DNA of 64,000 bases from Castor canadensis. Lineage: Eukaryota; Chordata; Mammalia; Rodentia; Castoridae. The notes below the pieces were generated by a model. That model worked only from the letters and a program-made list of their open reading frames with translations. It was not told where the DNA came from and made no database searches. Below, in pieces: positions 10,951 to 23,664 of this stretch. The stretch covers positions 132,255,490-132,319,489 of the forward strand of contig NC_133396.1 of NCBI RefSeq assembly GCF_047511655.1, given 5' to 3'. A program made the position numbers and the translations under genes. Positions within the stretch are counted from its first letter, which is position 1; every line of letters begins with the position of its first letter.

Positions 10951-12689
10951 AGGTATTACAAAAGACTATTAAGCATAGAAATGGATATTATTCACTATCA
11001 GCCTATGATATTAGGTTTTAGTAGTTCTCTTTGCAACACGGCACAAAATATTACATTTCCATCACAGCTGCTTTATATGTAAGTACTGCATTTCCTTCCC
11101 ACAGGAATAAAGCATTTTTTGTGGAAAAGTGGGCTCTAAAGTAATATGAATTTTTAATCAGTAAAAAAAATAAGTACAAGCTTATACAGAAGAATTAGGT
11201 AAGAATGATCAAGAAAATTATTTCAGCACCACAATTAGCTGCAATAGTTGGAAAACGTTCAGTCTGGAAAGGATTTTTTAACCATATGGTAGTTATTATT
11301 AAATCAATATCATACTTGACAGTGATTCTAATAGTCTAAAATCAACTTCAAAGTCTGAGTGTTTAGAAATCAGTATTTATTTTAAGATATCAAAAGACAA
11401 AGGTAAACCTGGCATTTATACATAAAACTGTGTTCACATATTGATATGAGAGCAATTAATGAACTGTGGGATAAAGCTAAACCAATTTCTGATCTAATGG
11501 TTTCCACTTTCTACATTTATAAAGGCAGATGAGAAAAAGCACTCCATATCACTGGGCAGTATAAACTCCTTTAGCATGAGGTAAACAAGCACTTACTTTT
11601 CAGCTCTGATATTTTAGCACTAATAGAGATAGGGCTTTGACTACACAATATTGCCTCTCTGCATCAACTGCATATGGCAGGTGGAGGTCATCTTTGCAAA
11701 GATAGACTTAAGTTCCAAACTCAACACTCTCCCTTACTTAAACTGGTTATTTATTGTATCTTGTGCTTGTCAGAAAGAGGCATGAAAAAATGGTATGTGT
11801 CATTTTAGTCTGACCATGACAAATCAAATCATATTAGAGTCACATCTAACATAATACTCCAAGTCAAGATGATATTACATAATGAAGTGTGCAGTGGAAA
11901 GCCTTATCCCAAAGCCTCACTGTGAAGGTAAATTAAATAATAATAATTAATAAAAAAGAACTTAGCAATGCTTACATCGTACATTCTTACGTCATCACTG
12001 ATTTATGCACAAATTTGATTATTATTATTCTATAATAAATTTGGTTGATTTTGGACACTCATTGGCAAAAGAGATTTTGTAAAGTTTCCACTTTCTAATA
12101 TCTCCTTAGAAGTTAAATTTTTCCCCTTCTCTAGTAATTTCCATCTTTTTCCATTTGGTTGCTATTACCATTTACTTTTTTTTTTTTAATGTTTAAACTG
12201 GAAGAGTCTCCAAGTGGCGATGTCTTTTCAGGACATAGAGGTGGAGTGCAGTGAACGGTTCCAACATCACCACTTGGTGGTTCCCCGCCAGCTGTCAAGA
12301 GGAAGGGGAGGTCAAACTCTTTTCTTAGTACTTATAGGAGTCATAGGACTCATCTTTTTGGAGATATTTAGCAATGTTGGCATGAGTTCATTTCAACATA
12401 CAGATTTTAGAATCAGAATATATGTTTGAGAAATATGAATTTAAGAAGAATTAGATGAAGTAATGGTACTAAGAGTATCAACGAAAAGTTTTGTTAAGAT
12501 ATAATAAATTTGATATATGAGGTTATATCAGTAGCATTGAAAGAATGATTTGCTTGTTTGAAACATAAGCCAAGAACCTTGTTTTTTTAAACCTCTTTCC
12601 TCTTTTTAAAATTATATTTTGGAAACAGCTTACACAGGCTAGAAGAGGTCTTTTAAAGCAGTTGCTTTTAGGAAAAGCATGATAGAAGA
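10951..12689. other. No gene or clear repeat seen
   Basis: AT-rich unique-looking sequence. The patch 12200-12420 is less AT-rich and holds a 71-codon frame with no known motif; it may be a conserved non-coding piece but there is no direct support. Confidence 0.45.
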
Positions 12690-12910
12690 CCAACACAGTG
12701 ACAAAAGTCAGGAGGCATCTAAGGAGGCATTGAGGAAGGGTTATGGAGCCTTCTGTGTATGCGATTTGATGTAACTTTGACTGTGTTATTTAACCTTCCA
12801 TGCCTCATTTTTTCTCATTCATAAAAATGACAATAATTACACTTGCCACCTGTGTACCTCAAAGAAGTGAAGGAGTACTAATGAAATGCCTGTCAAGGAC
12901 TTTGAACTTT
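12690..12910 (+). mobile_element. MIR SINE
   Basis: The middle reads GTGTTATTTAACCTTCCATG, CCTCATTTTTTCTCATTC and ATAAAAATGACAATAAT, the typical MIR block, then AATGCCTGTCAAGGACTTTG. Confidence 0.7.
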
Positions 12911-14001
12911 CCAGAATAAAGCTTTTATGACTCTATAAAGTCCAAAGTAGTACCCCAAGCTTGTATTTTTCCTGGCATTTGCCTCCATCTCTTGAGTTCC
13001 TTGCACACCATTGGCTACTGCTGCTCTCAACACCTCCCTCCTTTCTGGTGATTACCAGAGCTATTCGAAACAAGTGCCAGACTGTTGATGCTCTTTAACC
13101 AAGGTTAGGGAGACTCTTTCTTCTTGGTCATAGTTGCTGTGGCCTGTTTTCCCTGTGCATGTTAAATTGTGTTGCAGGCATGGATGTATGGCCCCATGAC
13201 ATGTGAATCAACATGGGAAACATCAGCTCAGACATTCCCAAATGACACATTAATACGGAGAATGTATCATTACAGAGCCCACTTGGAATGCTACAAAACA
13301 TATCCCACTACTGTAAAAGAAACTTGTCCTGCCAAAACGCAATCTTATAGGTTGTAAATATCTTTAAAATATTTATATTTTATCACCCTCTCTGTTGCTT
13401 TAACTTTTTGGTTTTCCTTGAAAGTAGAGCCAGAATCTCTTTTTGCTGTTGACATGAAAACCTGAATCTCTAACTACTCTTTTTTGCGATTGATTGTGGG
13501 ACCTTTAAGTGTACTTGATCTGTATCCTCTGACACTGCAAGTCAGCAGTGCTTGTGAGGCTCCTGAGATGAGCCAATGCTGAGATCATGGTCAAATCACA
13601 GTGGTGGGTTACTCAAATTTATTGCTGCAGTGATAAAAAAAGAAGTTAAAAAGAAATATTGAGAATTCATGTGGCTTAGTCTCCAGTCTTTGATTTTTCT
13701 CTCAGTTAAGAGGGAAAAAAATGGGGCCTATAGTTTTGAGAAAGAACTTTTGAAGCCTAAGAATATGACCTTTTTCTTGACCAATGTTGGGTCAATAGGC
13801 AGTGATAATTGATTAACTAATTCTATAATTTTATTGAATGTCTGTGATGTGCTGAGCAGCACTGGAGAATTGAAAGGAAATGTGAAACTTTTCCACGTCC
13901 TTTAAAAAATTCAATTCTAATTTGTCAGAAGAAAATTCCCAGCATTACTCATAGGCAACATAAAAAAATACTTATAATATTTTATTTAGAGGACTGAAAA
14001 G

Positions 14002-14005
<4 letters not shown>
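12911..14005. other. No gene or clear repeat seen
   Basis: Unique-looking sequence. The frame at 13169-13357 has no recognisable content. Confidence 0.5.

Positions 14006-14068
<63 letters not shown>
14006..14068. repeat. (TC)n(AC)n compound microsatellite
   Basis: A pure TC run from about 14006 to 14032 passes directly into a pure AC run to 14068. The purity suggests it is variable between individuals. Confidence 0.97.
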
Positions 14069-14071
<3 letters not shown>

Positions 14072-14640
14072 CTTCTTGGAGCTCTAATTATTGAAATGCT
14101 TCTCCTTTGTCTTTGATTCCTAAATTTAGCTTAAGACATTGAGTCCAGTGAATATGAATTCCTTGGGGAGGAACTAAAAATTAATGCTTTTACCATTCAT
14201 TTACTTGCCCCTGGACTAAATTTCTGATCTTCCCAAAAAAAGTCCACTTCTGGTATGAACGATCTCACTGCACGTTAGAGAAGAATTCCCCAATGCTCTG
14301 CTTACCAGCCAGCTTTAGGGAAACAAGCTGGTTCAGCAAGGTTCTCCTTGCTATGTTCTTACTCTACAAACAATCACCTGTCTCATCCTACAGCTGGTTA
14401 TCTAATGTGAGGCTTTTTTTTTCTTAGCCACCAAATCATTTTAATGAATGCTAAGAGCAAAAAGCATACTGGGCTGTGATTTAATACTGGGTTGTGATTT
14501 AAGTATGGTAAAGTGTGAGCAACTTGACTATTGAAATTCCAAATACAATTCATGTACATTTGGTAAGATTCTTAATTCAAAGCAAATTTATCAAAAGCAT
14601 TTTATTCTGGAATGCATGCATATGCCAATAAAAGCCCAGT

Positions 14641-14818
14641 TATCTGGGTGTGAGGTGCATGCCTGTAATCCCAACCATTAGGAGGCAGAGACAGGAGGAT
14701 CACAAGTTCAAGGGCAGCCTGGGCAGCATATGAGTTCAAAACCAGTCTACGCTACGTAGTCAGACTTCAGGGATTTTGTTTGTTTGCATACAAGCAAGCA
14801 AACAAACAAAATCCCTGA
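14641..14818 (+). mobile_element. B1 SINE with rearranged tail
   Basis: The head reads GGTGTGAGGTGCATGCCTGT and AATCCCAACCATTAGGAGG, with GGAGGATCACAAGTTCAAGG, the B box region. The 3' end departs from a normal B1: after CTACGTAGTC the sequence enters the left arm of a perfect inverted repeat instead of the usual GAGACCCTGTCTC and A-rich tail. Confidence 0.85.
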
Positions 14819-14820
14819 AG
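14765..14820. repeat. Perfect 23-bp inverted repeat with 10-nt loop
   Basis: The left arm is 14765-14787 and the right arm 14798-14820; every base pairs. The arms start with CTTCAGGGATTTTG and end with CAAAATCCCTGAAG. The loop is ATACAAGCAA. The right arm looks like a B1 A-rich tail plus flank; the left arm is its inverted copy. Confidence 0.97.
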
Positions 14821-14870
14821 GCCTGGGGATGCAGCAAGTGGTGTAACACCTGCCTGCTGCACTCAATATT
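14821..14870 (+). mobile_element. Short ID-like SINE fragment
   Basis: GCCTGGGGATGCAGCAAGTG followed by ACCTGCCTGCTGCACTCAA resembles the 5' half of an ID-like element. It directly follows the inverted repeat. Confidence 0.45.
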
Positions 14871-14883
14871 CTGATCATATCAG

Positions 14884-14915
14884 AAAGGAAGGAAGGAAGG
14901 AAGAAAGAAAGAAAA
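14884..14915. repeat. (GGAA)n(GAAA)n simple repeat
   Basis: Four to five GGAA units followed by GAAA units, probably grown from the tail of the ID-like fragment. Confidence 0.9.
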
Positions 14916-15229
14916 ACAATTACATGGGGTGTGTGATGTATAAAATCAGTCTTCTTAGCTTTTACTATTTTTGAGATTTAAAAAGAATGTGCATAATGAG
15001 ATACAAATGAAGTTTAATTTTGTACATAGAATTTAAAATGAAAACTGTAGCAATAAAATACTGTAGATGACCTGGGATTTGGTTGAACAGAAATCAGGAA
15101 TAAAATACTAATTTCATTATTTTATCCCCTAACTACCATCTGTACTTCAGGCCTTCCAAATCCCTCCTAAGTGTTTCAGGGTTGGCAGGAGAGAGTTCAG
15201 TCCACTCTTTGGCTATTTAACAATTACCA

Positions 15230-15480
15230 CAGTTATTAACATATAGGTTCATCCTTGCTGTTCATGAGAGACACAATAAAATTGTTTGGCTAGAGACTGG
15301 AGGCAGAATTCCTCTCCTTAAGGAGTTTATAATTTGTGTGAAGACAAAAAAGTTTCCAGTAAATCACAATTTAGGGTGGTTAATTTAAAGACATAGGTAT
15401 AGGTGCTTCAGTACCACTTTTAGAGGATAGATGTCTGGCTTCGCAAAGGAAGGTTTAGATGTGATTTTTCCTTCAGGATC
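15230..15480 (-). mobile_element. L2 LINE 3' region, antisense
   Basis: CTCTCCTTAAGGAGTTTATA followed some 150 bp later by CAAAGGAAGGTTTAGATGTG matches the reversed order of L2 3' landmarks (compare 15310 with 35870 and with 302-325). Diverged. Confidence 0.5.
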
Positions 15481-15519
15481 TCATACTGGAGTATAATCTG
15501 TGTTGGGAGATGTTAAGAG

Positions 15520-15805
15520 GATGGTAACTTCATCTGATGATAGTTCGTAAAGTGAGGCCTTTGAGGGGATGACTGGGATTAGACAAAGTCATCTTGACAG
15601 CTTCATAAAAAGAGGGAGAGAAGACAGAAGATGCACACATACTTCCTGTTTCTTCCTAGGTGATGCCTTGTGCCACATTGGGACCATGGCAGCAAGAAGG
15701 CTTTCACTAGATATATTCCCACAACCTTGGACCTCTAGATCATAAGCACAAATGGTCTGGTTTTCTTTGTAAATATTTTATTACTGAGAGCTGAAAACAG
15801 AGTAT
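15520..15805 (+). mobile_element. MaLR-type LTR, 3' portion
   Basis: Landmarks in order: GTAAAGTGAGGCCTTTGAGG, TAGACAAAGTCATCTTGAC, CTTCATAAAAAGAGGGAGAG, CAGCAAGAAGGCTTTCACTA, CCTTGGACCTCTAGATCAT, then TTTTCTTTGTAAATATTTTA. The 5' start is missing or too diverged to see. Confidence 0.75.
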
Positions 15806-18004
15806 ATAGAGAGTAAGTCAGGGAGGTATCTTCTTGTCCTGATGTCTTGAATCTCAAACAGAAGGCAATATATGATGGAAACAAATCTAGAGAGAAGAAA
15901 AAACTTTTTAAAAGACATATGTATATGAAAATGAGATAATCTGAAAATTGTGAGAGGGGGTTCATAATGGTTGACTTGTGGGGCAAAAATTGGAAAGTAT
16001 CAATCCCATTTATATCAGACCAGTGGGCAACATCAGAGTGGAGACCATATAGAATCAGAGAATTCAGTTACAAAACCTAGAGGAAGGCAAGTGGGTTAAT
16101 GGGAAGCAGAGCCAAAATGGAGGAAAGAGAACAGTAGCTGTTTGTTCAAGTCTCACATTCACAAAGACTTTTGGGATTATCTCCACATGAAGTTATAGAG
16201 GGTCAGCACATTTTTTAACGTATGTTTTATTTGTTTATTTAAGTATATCCATTAAAGTATGTTATAATTATATACTTCTTTACAGATTATATACAAAAAC
16301 TTCAAATAAGGAAAAGGATTATAGCTTTCTGGCCTTCTTATCAAGGATAATGGAGGAGAATTGTTAGATTCAGAGCATCTTAAGTCTATGCAGATGAAAT
16401 AAGCATCTTAACAAGTTTGTACACTTGGCTCCTGGGAAGGCAGCAACATATCTAGACGCCTAACCCAAGGCTGTTTTACAGCCCATACTAGCCTTTTATA
16501 TCCTTTATTTCAGAACAGCAGATAAACCACTCATGCTTCAGCTGCACATTCAAATTTAAGCTTTACTACTGGATGCTCAGAATTCTAATGAGGAGACCTA
16601 AAAGAAGGCTATGGTAGAAGAATTGTGGGATTTGGAGTAAGGGTTACCAAGTAAGTTCTAAAATGTAATGTGCCAGAAAAATTAAGGTTAAATTATAAAA
16701 AGAAATTAAATACTTAATGAAATAGATTAGTATTATAGTAGAGGGACTGAAAGCAAGAAATTCCCCTTCTCCCACCTCCAAACCCAGGGTAGTAGCAGAC
16801 AGAACAGATTCCTCTTTTCCTTTGATTCGCCTTGCTCTGATTTTGTTAAAGACCCTGAAAATATTGCTATTCCTTACACATATTTAGGATAGCTTGATCT
16901 AAGGAAGAATCCTCTTATGGGTCTGTATTTTGTGAGTCAACTAGTAATTGCCGTTATTTAAATAAATGAAGCAGACAGTGGAGCATCTCTAAACTTAGCC
17001 ACTCTCAGTGGGTTAGTAAAAGATTTTTGAAAAAGAAAGAGATCTGGCAAACCTCACTAATGAATGTGAAGCCTAAGAATTTATGAAATGATGACATAGA
17101 TTCTCAAAGAGCTAATATTTGGCACCTGTAGATTAGTGCTCAGTAAACTTACAACTTTAAAAGATCTGCCCAGTTTGGACAAATTATTTTCCCATCAGCA
17201 GTATTAACCACTGGCACAGCTGAACAGACACACAAACCACAAACATCCGAGAAAGAGATGAATTAAGAACACAAGGAGCAGAGCTTCTGCAGACAGCAAC
17301 TAATACAACTTTCCTTTTCTTTCTACTGGATTATCTCCAACACACCCTAAATTGCTGAAGTGACATGTGGTAAACTTGGACGACCCAGAAGAAGTGAAAC
17401 ACATCCAGCTGTGCATATCTGGCAGTCTGCTATTTCACCTGGTATTTTTGGAAAGCAAGACCACTGCCACACTTTTGGATCAATCACTTGTAGTAAGTTA
17501 AACATTTTCCCAGTTTCTTGGCATAGGCAATAAAAAAAAGAAATCTCAGGAAAGACGGACTTCATAGAGCAGACTTGCAAGTTGCTACTCACTCATGGGC
17601 TTCAGATCAGTTTAAGTTCGAGGATTACAGAATTTGCTCATTTTATTTATTTATAGTTTTGATTACCTTTGTTGCTCCAGAAGGAGGAGCTAATGCATAG
17701 TTTTGGGATTCTTTTACAAAACTTTTTTGTTTCTATAGCACAGATTTTAAATTTCCTTAAAGGTTTAAAGCATGACAGAGAGCCTCCCTTGTGTGTTTGC
17801 TGAGTCTGATTTTGAGTGGGTGGAGGTGTTTGTCCTGCACATTAGGTTCGGAGCCCCTGGCACTTAGAATTTCTATCTTGTCCATCTCATATCAGCTACC
17901 TCTGAATACTATTATCAGGTGCTCACTTGATAACTCAGGAGAAAGTCCATTGAAATTTAGGGACAGTGTTGTAAACTTTCTTTTTTGTACTTTCAAAGGT
18001 TTGT
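15806..18004. other. No gene or clear repeat seen
   Basis: AT-rich unique-looking sequence. Frames at 17347-17592 (minus) and 17791-18006 (plus) have no recognisable motif. Confidence 0.5.
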
Positions 18005-18111
18005 AATCCTATAGGATTAAATTACTGCACCATATTGCATTATATGCAATATAATTATATTATATATATTATTATATATTATGTTATTATTTATATATTA
18101 TGTTATATGAC
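18005..18111. repeat. AT-rich palindromic region
   Basis: It holds a perfect 14-bp palindrome (AATCCTATAGGATT, 18005-18018), then ATATTGCAT and ATGCAATAT arms separated by 3 nt, then repeated TATATATTATGTTAT-like units to about 18111. Confidence 0.85.
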
Positions 18112-18589
18112 AAGAGGTTGTAAATAAAAATTGTAATACAGAATACAAAGAAGATAGGACTTATTTCTATCTAGGAGAATCTAATGAACCACAGATATAT
18201 TATCAACAAAAATGGAAGAGAAAGGTGGAGTAAACTGTGTGAGCAAAACTGCAGAGCTACAGATGTCAGACTACATGTGGGAAAAGCTAAGTAAAGCAGT
18301 CCACAGCAGTCCACAAAGAAGTAGGAAGGCACAGTTGAGGAATGACTTTCAGGGCAAGTCAGAAGACAAAAACTGAGCACCTATGGACAGTGATAGAAAA
18401 GTTGACTAAGGCTACATTTCATGGTACATTGAAAACATCATAGAGTTTGTGTCTTATTTTGTTGTCTGCATGCAAGTCATTCAAGTCAAATGCCTTAGAT
18501 TTCCAAGGTATATACGCCATCTGGTCCAAACTTTCATGTATGTTTCTCTTGTCTCTTCTTTATGAACCATTATCAAATGGATCACTTAT
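18112..18589. other. No gene or clear repeat seen
   Basis: Unique-looking sequence; a minus-strand frame at 18171-18380 has no family content. Confidence 0.5.
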
Positions 18590-18960
18590 TATATCTTCTG
18601 TATGATTTAGGCCTTCCTTTCTTTTTGACTTTGCTAATGCATTTGTACACTATTTTCTTATCTCCATTTCTGCTATGTGAACTGGAAGTCCCACTTCAGA
18701 TACTACCTCCTCTTCTATGCCTTTCTTCATTTCCTTCCCAGTACTTACCTATGGAACTCATCTAAAACCACACAGTACATTCCTGACAGAGGTTGTTCTC
18801 TAATTTATCTTATGGCTAAATATGGAGACATCTAACTTACCAAATTACAACATATTGAGTGAGAATTCTATTCATCTCTTCCCTGTATACCTCCAGTAAT
18901 TAGCAAAGAGTAATGTGGAAGTATTAAATATTTGTGGATGTATAGATGGGCAAGTAGATA
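18590..18960 (+). mobile_element. Possible L2-type LINE 3' end
   Basis: CACTTCAGATACTACCTCCT is followed by pyrimidine-rich sequence, then CCAGTAATTAGCAAAGAGTA and GTATTAAATATTTGTGGATG, the order seen near the L2 3' end. Strongly diverged. Confidence 0.45.
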
Positions 18961-21234
18961 AAAAGACTTTGAAGCTTAGAAACTATATGTTTTTGAAACA
19001 TTAATTCTATGACACAAAGTCCACTATATTTTGGATATATAAATGCTTTTTGGTGTTAACCTATAATAAAATCACATTGATTTAAAATGCTGGCAACAGA
19101 CTCCAGATATAAAGATGCATTAGATAATATATTTAATGAATTGTGTTTTGTAATTTCCAAGAATATTATGTATATTAAATTATAAAGTAATACACACTAA
19201 ATTTAATGTTCAAAATTTTATGTTCATGATACCTTTTCTAATTTATGAGAAACAAAAGACTTAGATAATTGTGACAAGTACCATTGATACTAGATTAGGG
19301 CATCCGTAGACAGAAAGGTATAAAATAACAATATGGTCTCATAACTTATTTTCTACTGGAAAGGTAAATAATACATCTTCTCCAAATATACATTTTGGTA
19401 GCTTTTAAACTTATTTGTATGACTAACAATAAAAATTTAAGAATAGCAGAGTCTAAGTTAGTTTGAGATTAAAACATGCAGGAAATAAGTAAAAATGAAT
19501 ATTCCAATTCCTAAGTGAACTGCAAACTCTCATTTTGCAAATTGAGATGTAAAGCTCATGTTTTGAAAACAGAATTAAGTAATAAAGGATTTGTTATCAA
19601 GAAGCACCTGGCAGATGTCTACTGAATAGAATTGGTCTCTATTTGTTTTCCAAATCAACTAATTGAGAAATAATATGATTCACTAGTTTTCCCCAAATGT
19701 GTCTGCCAACAAGTCAGGGTTAGGGAGATAAAATGAATACATGGATTCTTAGAGTCTGTCCTAAATGAAGACTAGACAAGTGAAAGGCAACATGGTTCTT
19801 TGAAAGTCTGGCAGAAAAAGCACTTTCTTGGCCCCATGTGACAAAGGGGGTACTTGAGCAAATTTTAAATAGGTAAAAGCCATCAACATGACTTGAGTGA
19901 GGTAGAACATGTTCAACAATCAGAATGCTGACCTAGAGCTTAAAACTGATTACAAAAATAAAACATTATCATAATAATAGTTCTTACATATTTGTTGTGA
20001 GTTACTGTTTTTGATCCCCAATCTAAGAGCCAAGAGTGCCCAATCTCTCTCTCTCTGGGAATTTAACTTTTTGATATCAATCCAGAGTGTCTGGATTAAG
20101 TCACACAGACACCAGTGGAATTGGGGGTGAAGGCAACAGAGCCTCCTTTCCCTTCTCCTAGGAGTCATAGAAGTTAGTTGTGGAGGACACTTCTTGTGTA
20201 GCACTCTTAATGTTCCCTCCTGCAGTCCAGGTCAGCATACTGACTATTTAACATTCACACTTACTGCCACCACACATTGGAACTGTGTTCCAGTTCCACA
20301 CCTCAATGCCTCCACCTCAATGCCTCCGCCTCTATCCCAAGATAAAGTGTTTTCTTGCCCCTTCACTCATCTTGCCTGCTTATGCAATCCACCCCCACCT
20401 CACCAATGGCTTTGTGTAATGTTTCATGCAATCCCTAGAAGCCAATCCCCATACAATGTCATTGGAACGTCATTACTGACTTGGTAAACATGTTTAAAAG
20501 TAATAAAGCTTCTCTAGCCACACCTAAACTTACTGAATGAGACTTAAAGGTGCTAGCAAAACATATTCTATTTTGTGATTATTTGTTACCTTAGGAAATC
20601 AGGGAGATTATTGGGGGGTGGAGTATGAATATTGCTAGAAGGTCACTAAGTCTAGAAAGCAACAGAGCGAAAGAAAATCTTTCCCTATGTGGCATGCCTT
20701 GCCCATATTATATTTTGGACATGGAAATCATGTAACAGAAGAGATGCTACCCTACAGATTTGTCTTGACTTAGTCATAAAAATAGAAAAGACTTTTACAG
20801 AATCGAACATCTATTTATTTCCTAATTATAAAATACCTATTCATAGACTCAGAATAAAGTCCTAAGCAGATATAGGAGTCTCAAGTAGCTAAAGTAATAA
20901 CTTTAAACTAGCATTGTCATGGACTCACAAAATGTATATTGTATGTTTCAGAGTAGATAATTGACACATCATATGACAATGGAATTAGAATAGCAGATGA
21001 GTAGCAAGTGGAATTGCAAAATTTGACTGTGGTCTTAAAATTTTTCAGTTCAGTAGTTTTCAGAAATGTCTTTAGCAATCAAAGTCTCCTTTTACAAGTG
21101 GAGTCTTACATAGTCCATGATATAAAATTTTAATAGAAATGGATTTGTTCTAGTTGAAGCATGACCAAAACTAAATCTACTCAAATTTTGCAGAAGAGGT
21201 GATCTAGACCAAGAGAAAGAATGATGTTTCAGGC
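18961..21234. other. No gene or clear repeat seen
   Basis: AT-rich unique-looking sequence. The patch 20000-20515 is more GC-rich, holds a 15-bp repeat unit twice (CACCTCAATGCCTCC near 20300) and ends in AATAAAGCTTC; it might be an old LTR but I cannot name it. Confidence 0.45.
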
Positions 21235-21690
21235 ATGTCTTGACTTAAATTATATTACAAAACTTTAATAATCAAAACAGTGTGTTACTGGCACAAAAAT
21301 AGACATATAGAACAATAGAACATAATAAAGAACTCAGGAATAAACCCATATTTATGGTTAACTGATGCATGACAAGGTTGCCAAAAACAGACAGCGAGGA
21401 AAGAAAAGTCCCTTCAACAAATGATGCTAGGAAAAATTAATATCCACATAAAAATAAAATCAGATGCCTAATTCACAGCATACACAAAAATCAACTCTAA
21501 ATGGGTTAAAGTCTTAAAGGATAAAAACTAGAAATGATAAAACTAGTAGAAGAACACATACAGGAGAACCTTTTTATTGCTCTTGGCAATAATTTTCTGA
21601 ATATGGCACGCATCCTAAGGAAACAGACAAAAGCAAAACTAGCCAGTGAGATTACATCAAATTTGTGAATTTTTTAAGTTCATATGCCAT
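21235..21690 (+). mobile_element. Old L1 ORF2 C-terminal fragment
   Basis: It parallels the late ORF2 region of the other L1 copies: TATTACAAAACTTTAATAATC, GTGTTACTGGCACAAAAATA, TCAACTCTAAATGGGTTAAAG, then a GCCAGTGAGATTACATCAAA block. Many frame breaks. The divergence places it with the old L1M-like group. Confidence 0.8.
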
Positions 21691-22845
21691 GGAATAGTGA
21701 TGCAAATGTGATCCTCATCACCAGTCAGTGGTGGCAGAGTCGATTAGAACCACAAAATAACAACCTTGTATCCTGTCAACGTCAAGGATCCTTCTTTGTG
21801 CTAAAATGCATCATAAATTCAGAGGCCCAAATTTACTTGCATTATACTTTTTGCCCTGTTGGGTTAAAAAACAATTTCTTGCACCATGGTTGTAGACTGC
21901 TCTAAGATAAGACTTTTAACAATTTTTTAATGCAGTGAAACAACTCCAGGCACAGAGAAAAGACAGTGCAGTTCCTCTGGGGCTGAACCCAACTGCCAAC
22001 TACCTTTGACCTTGAAAACAGCTCTGCTGAGAAGATCTGATGGACTGTAGCAGGTGGCAGGTGGCAGAGGGCACTGACTTTGGAGGGGCCTGGAGAGAAC
22101 ACGGACCTAGGCTTTGGCTGTTCTCCAGTGATGCCAGATCAAGTCCCAGGGGATCTTCTCAGTCCATTGACACTGCTGTCACCTGTTTCTTAATGCTTCA
22201 GAGTCTGGGGAAGTTATAAGCTCTTGCTTTTAAATCTGTTTGGGAATCACAATGATCAGATTGCAAATCTGATAAGGTCTTCTTCTAATCTGTATTTCTT
22301 GGTTTCCATCTATTTTGTAATTCTTGCTTGAGGATTCCCAGTGGTGGGGTCTCACAATAGCTACTAAAAAAACTCAAATTTCCATATTCGTAACTAGTAG
22401 TCCACTCTTCATTCCAACTTCCTTTTGCAAATCAAATTATCCTAGAGCTAGACATTAAACTATATATTAGGAGAAAGCTCATTGAAATAATTTTTACTTT
22501 GGTGTGAGTAAGTAATGAGGGGCTATCTTGACTTTCCAGGGCCACTTTCATTTCAACAATGGAAATTTGTTACTCAAATAAATTGCTAATTAGAAGGCAG
22601 TGTTGTAGTAAAAAAGGGTAAATGTAGTTTTTAGACAATATGGAAAGCCAAACTTCCTCTCTGTTCACTAAATCTCATTTCTCTTTACTTATATGTATAA
22701 AATTTTAACTGTTAGTTTTAGGTATATTATTATAATGGAATCAGAACAAGTTTCAGAATTTTCATGGACTCTGAAAACAGTCTCATTAATAATTTGCTTT
22801 ATAAAAACTTTAAAAAATGTTTACTTTTGTCTCATTTGGGTGTTG
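21691..22845. other. No gene or clear repeat seen
   Basis: Unique-looking; the segment 21900-22170 is less AT-rich than its neighbours but shows no recognised element. Confidence 0.45.
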
Positions 22846-23182
22846 TCTTGGTCCATTTTGTGCTGCTGTAACAGACTAGGAGATCTACAAAAGAAAGACA
22901 CTGATTCTGCACATAGTTCTGGAGGCTGGAAGTCCAAGGGTCTGGGGACAGGCATCTGGTGAGGGGCATCCTGCTGCATATTTCAGGACAGAAGGTGAGA
23001 GGGTGAATAGCTGTGTGCAAAAGAGGAAGCAAAAGGGACCAGACTCAGTTTTATAACAACCCACTCCTCTAATCCACAATGAGGGCTCTGCCCCAATACC
23101 TAATCATCCCTCATTCAGCTCTACTTCCCAACACTGTTGCACTAGGGACCAAGTTTCCCAAACTTGAGCTTGGTGGACACCA
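22846..23182 (-). mobile_element. MST-like MaLR solo LTR, antisense
   Basis: The left edge reads GGTCCATTTTGTGCTGCTGT and AACAGACTAGGAGATC; then AGTTCTGGAGGCTGGAAGTC, ATCTGGTGAGGGGCATCCTG, ATGAGGGCTCTGCCCC. The right part reads TGCACTAGGGACCAAGTTTC. These are the reversed landmarks of MST-type LTRs. Confidence 0.85.
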
Positions 23183-23369
23183 TAATAGGTACTACATAAG
23201 TTAAGAATATTTCATAACTTCCAGATAATTTTCAATTGAAAAATTTGAGGACATCTTATATGCAAACGACACGGTGTGTTGCATGTAAGATTTTTGGTAT
23301 GTCATAATTTGTTGCTAATAATGGCTTAAGTGTTTTTGCTTTGTTTTGCTACTGTTGTCTGGATAACAG

Positions 23370-23620
23370 TACAAAGTAGCAGTTAGCAGTCGGACCCCAA
23401 AAGCAGTTGTAGTCAGACCCCATTACTTTAAATCTAAGCTCTGCTACTTACTTCTTATGAATTTGGAATGAGTTAATTTCTCCTTTCTGTGCCTCAGTTT
23501 CTTCCTCTGTAATAGTAGGACCTGCCTTGTAGATCCACTCTGAGGATTCAATCAATTAATCATTTAAAGTACTTATCATAGAACTTGGTACCATGTAATA
23601 CTCAATGAATAAAAGCCATA
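23370..23620 (+). mobile_element. MIR SINE
   Basis: AAGCTCTGCTACTTACTTC, TGTGCCTCAGTTTCTTCCTC, TGAGGATTCAATCAATTAAT and AAGTACTTATCATAGAACTT give the MIR 5'-to-middle order. Confidence 0.8.
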
Positions 23621-23664
23621 TTATTGTTTCTGTTGTTGTTATTTTTTATGCATTCTGTATCCTT

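Noticed and set aside
20000-20515. Old retroviral LTR ending in AATAAAGC
   Set aside because: Only the poly(A)-like end is suggestive; I could not match the rest to a known LTR or find duplications.
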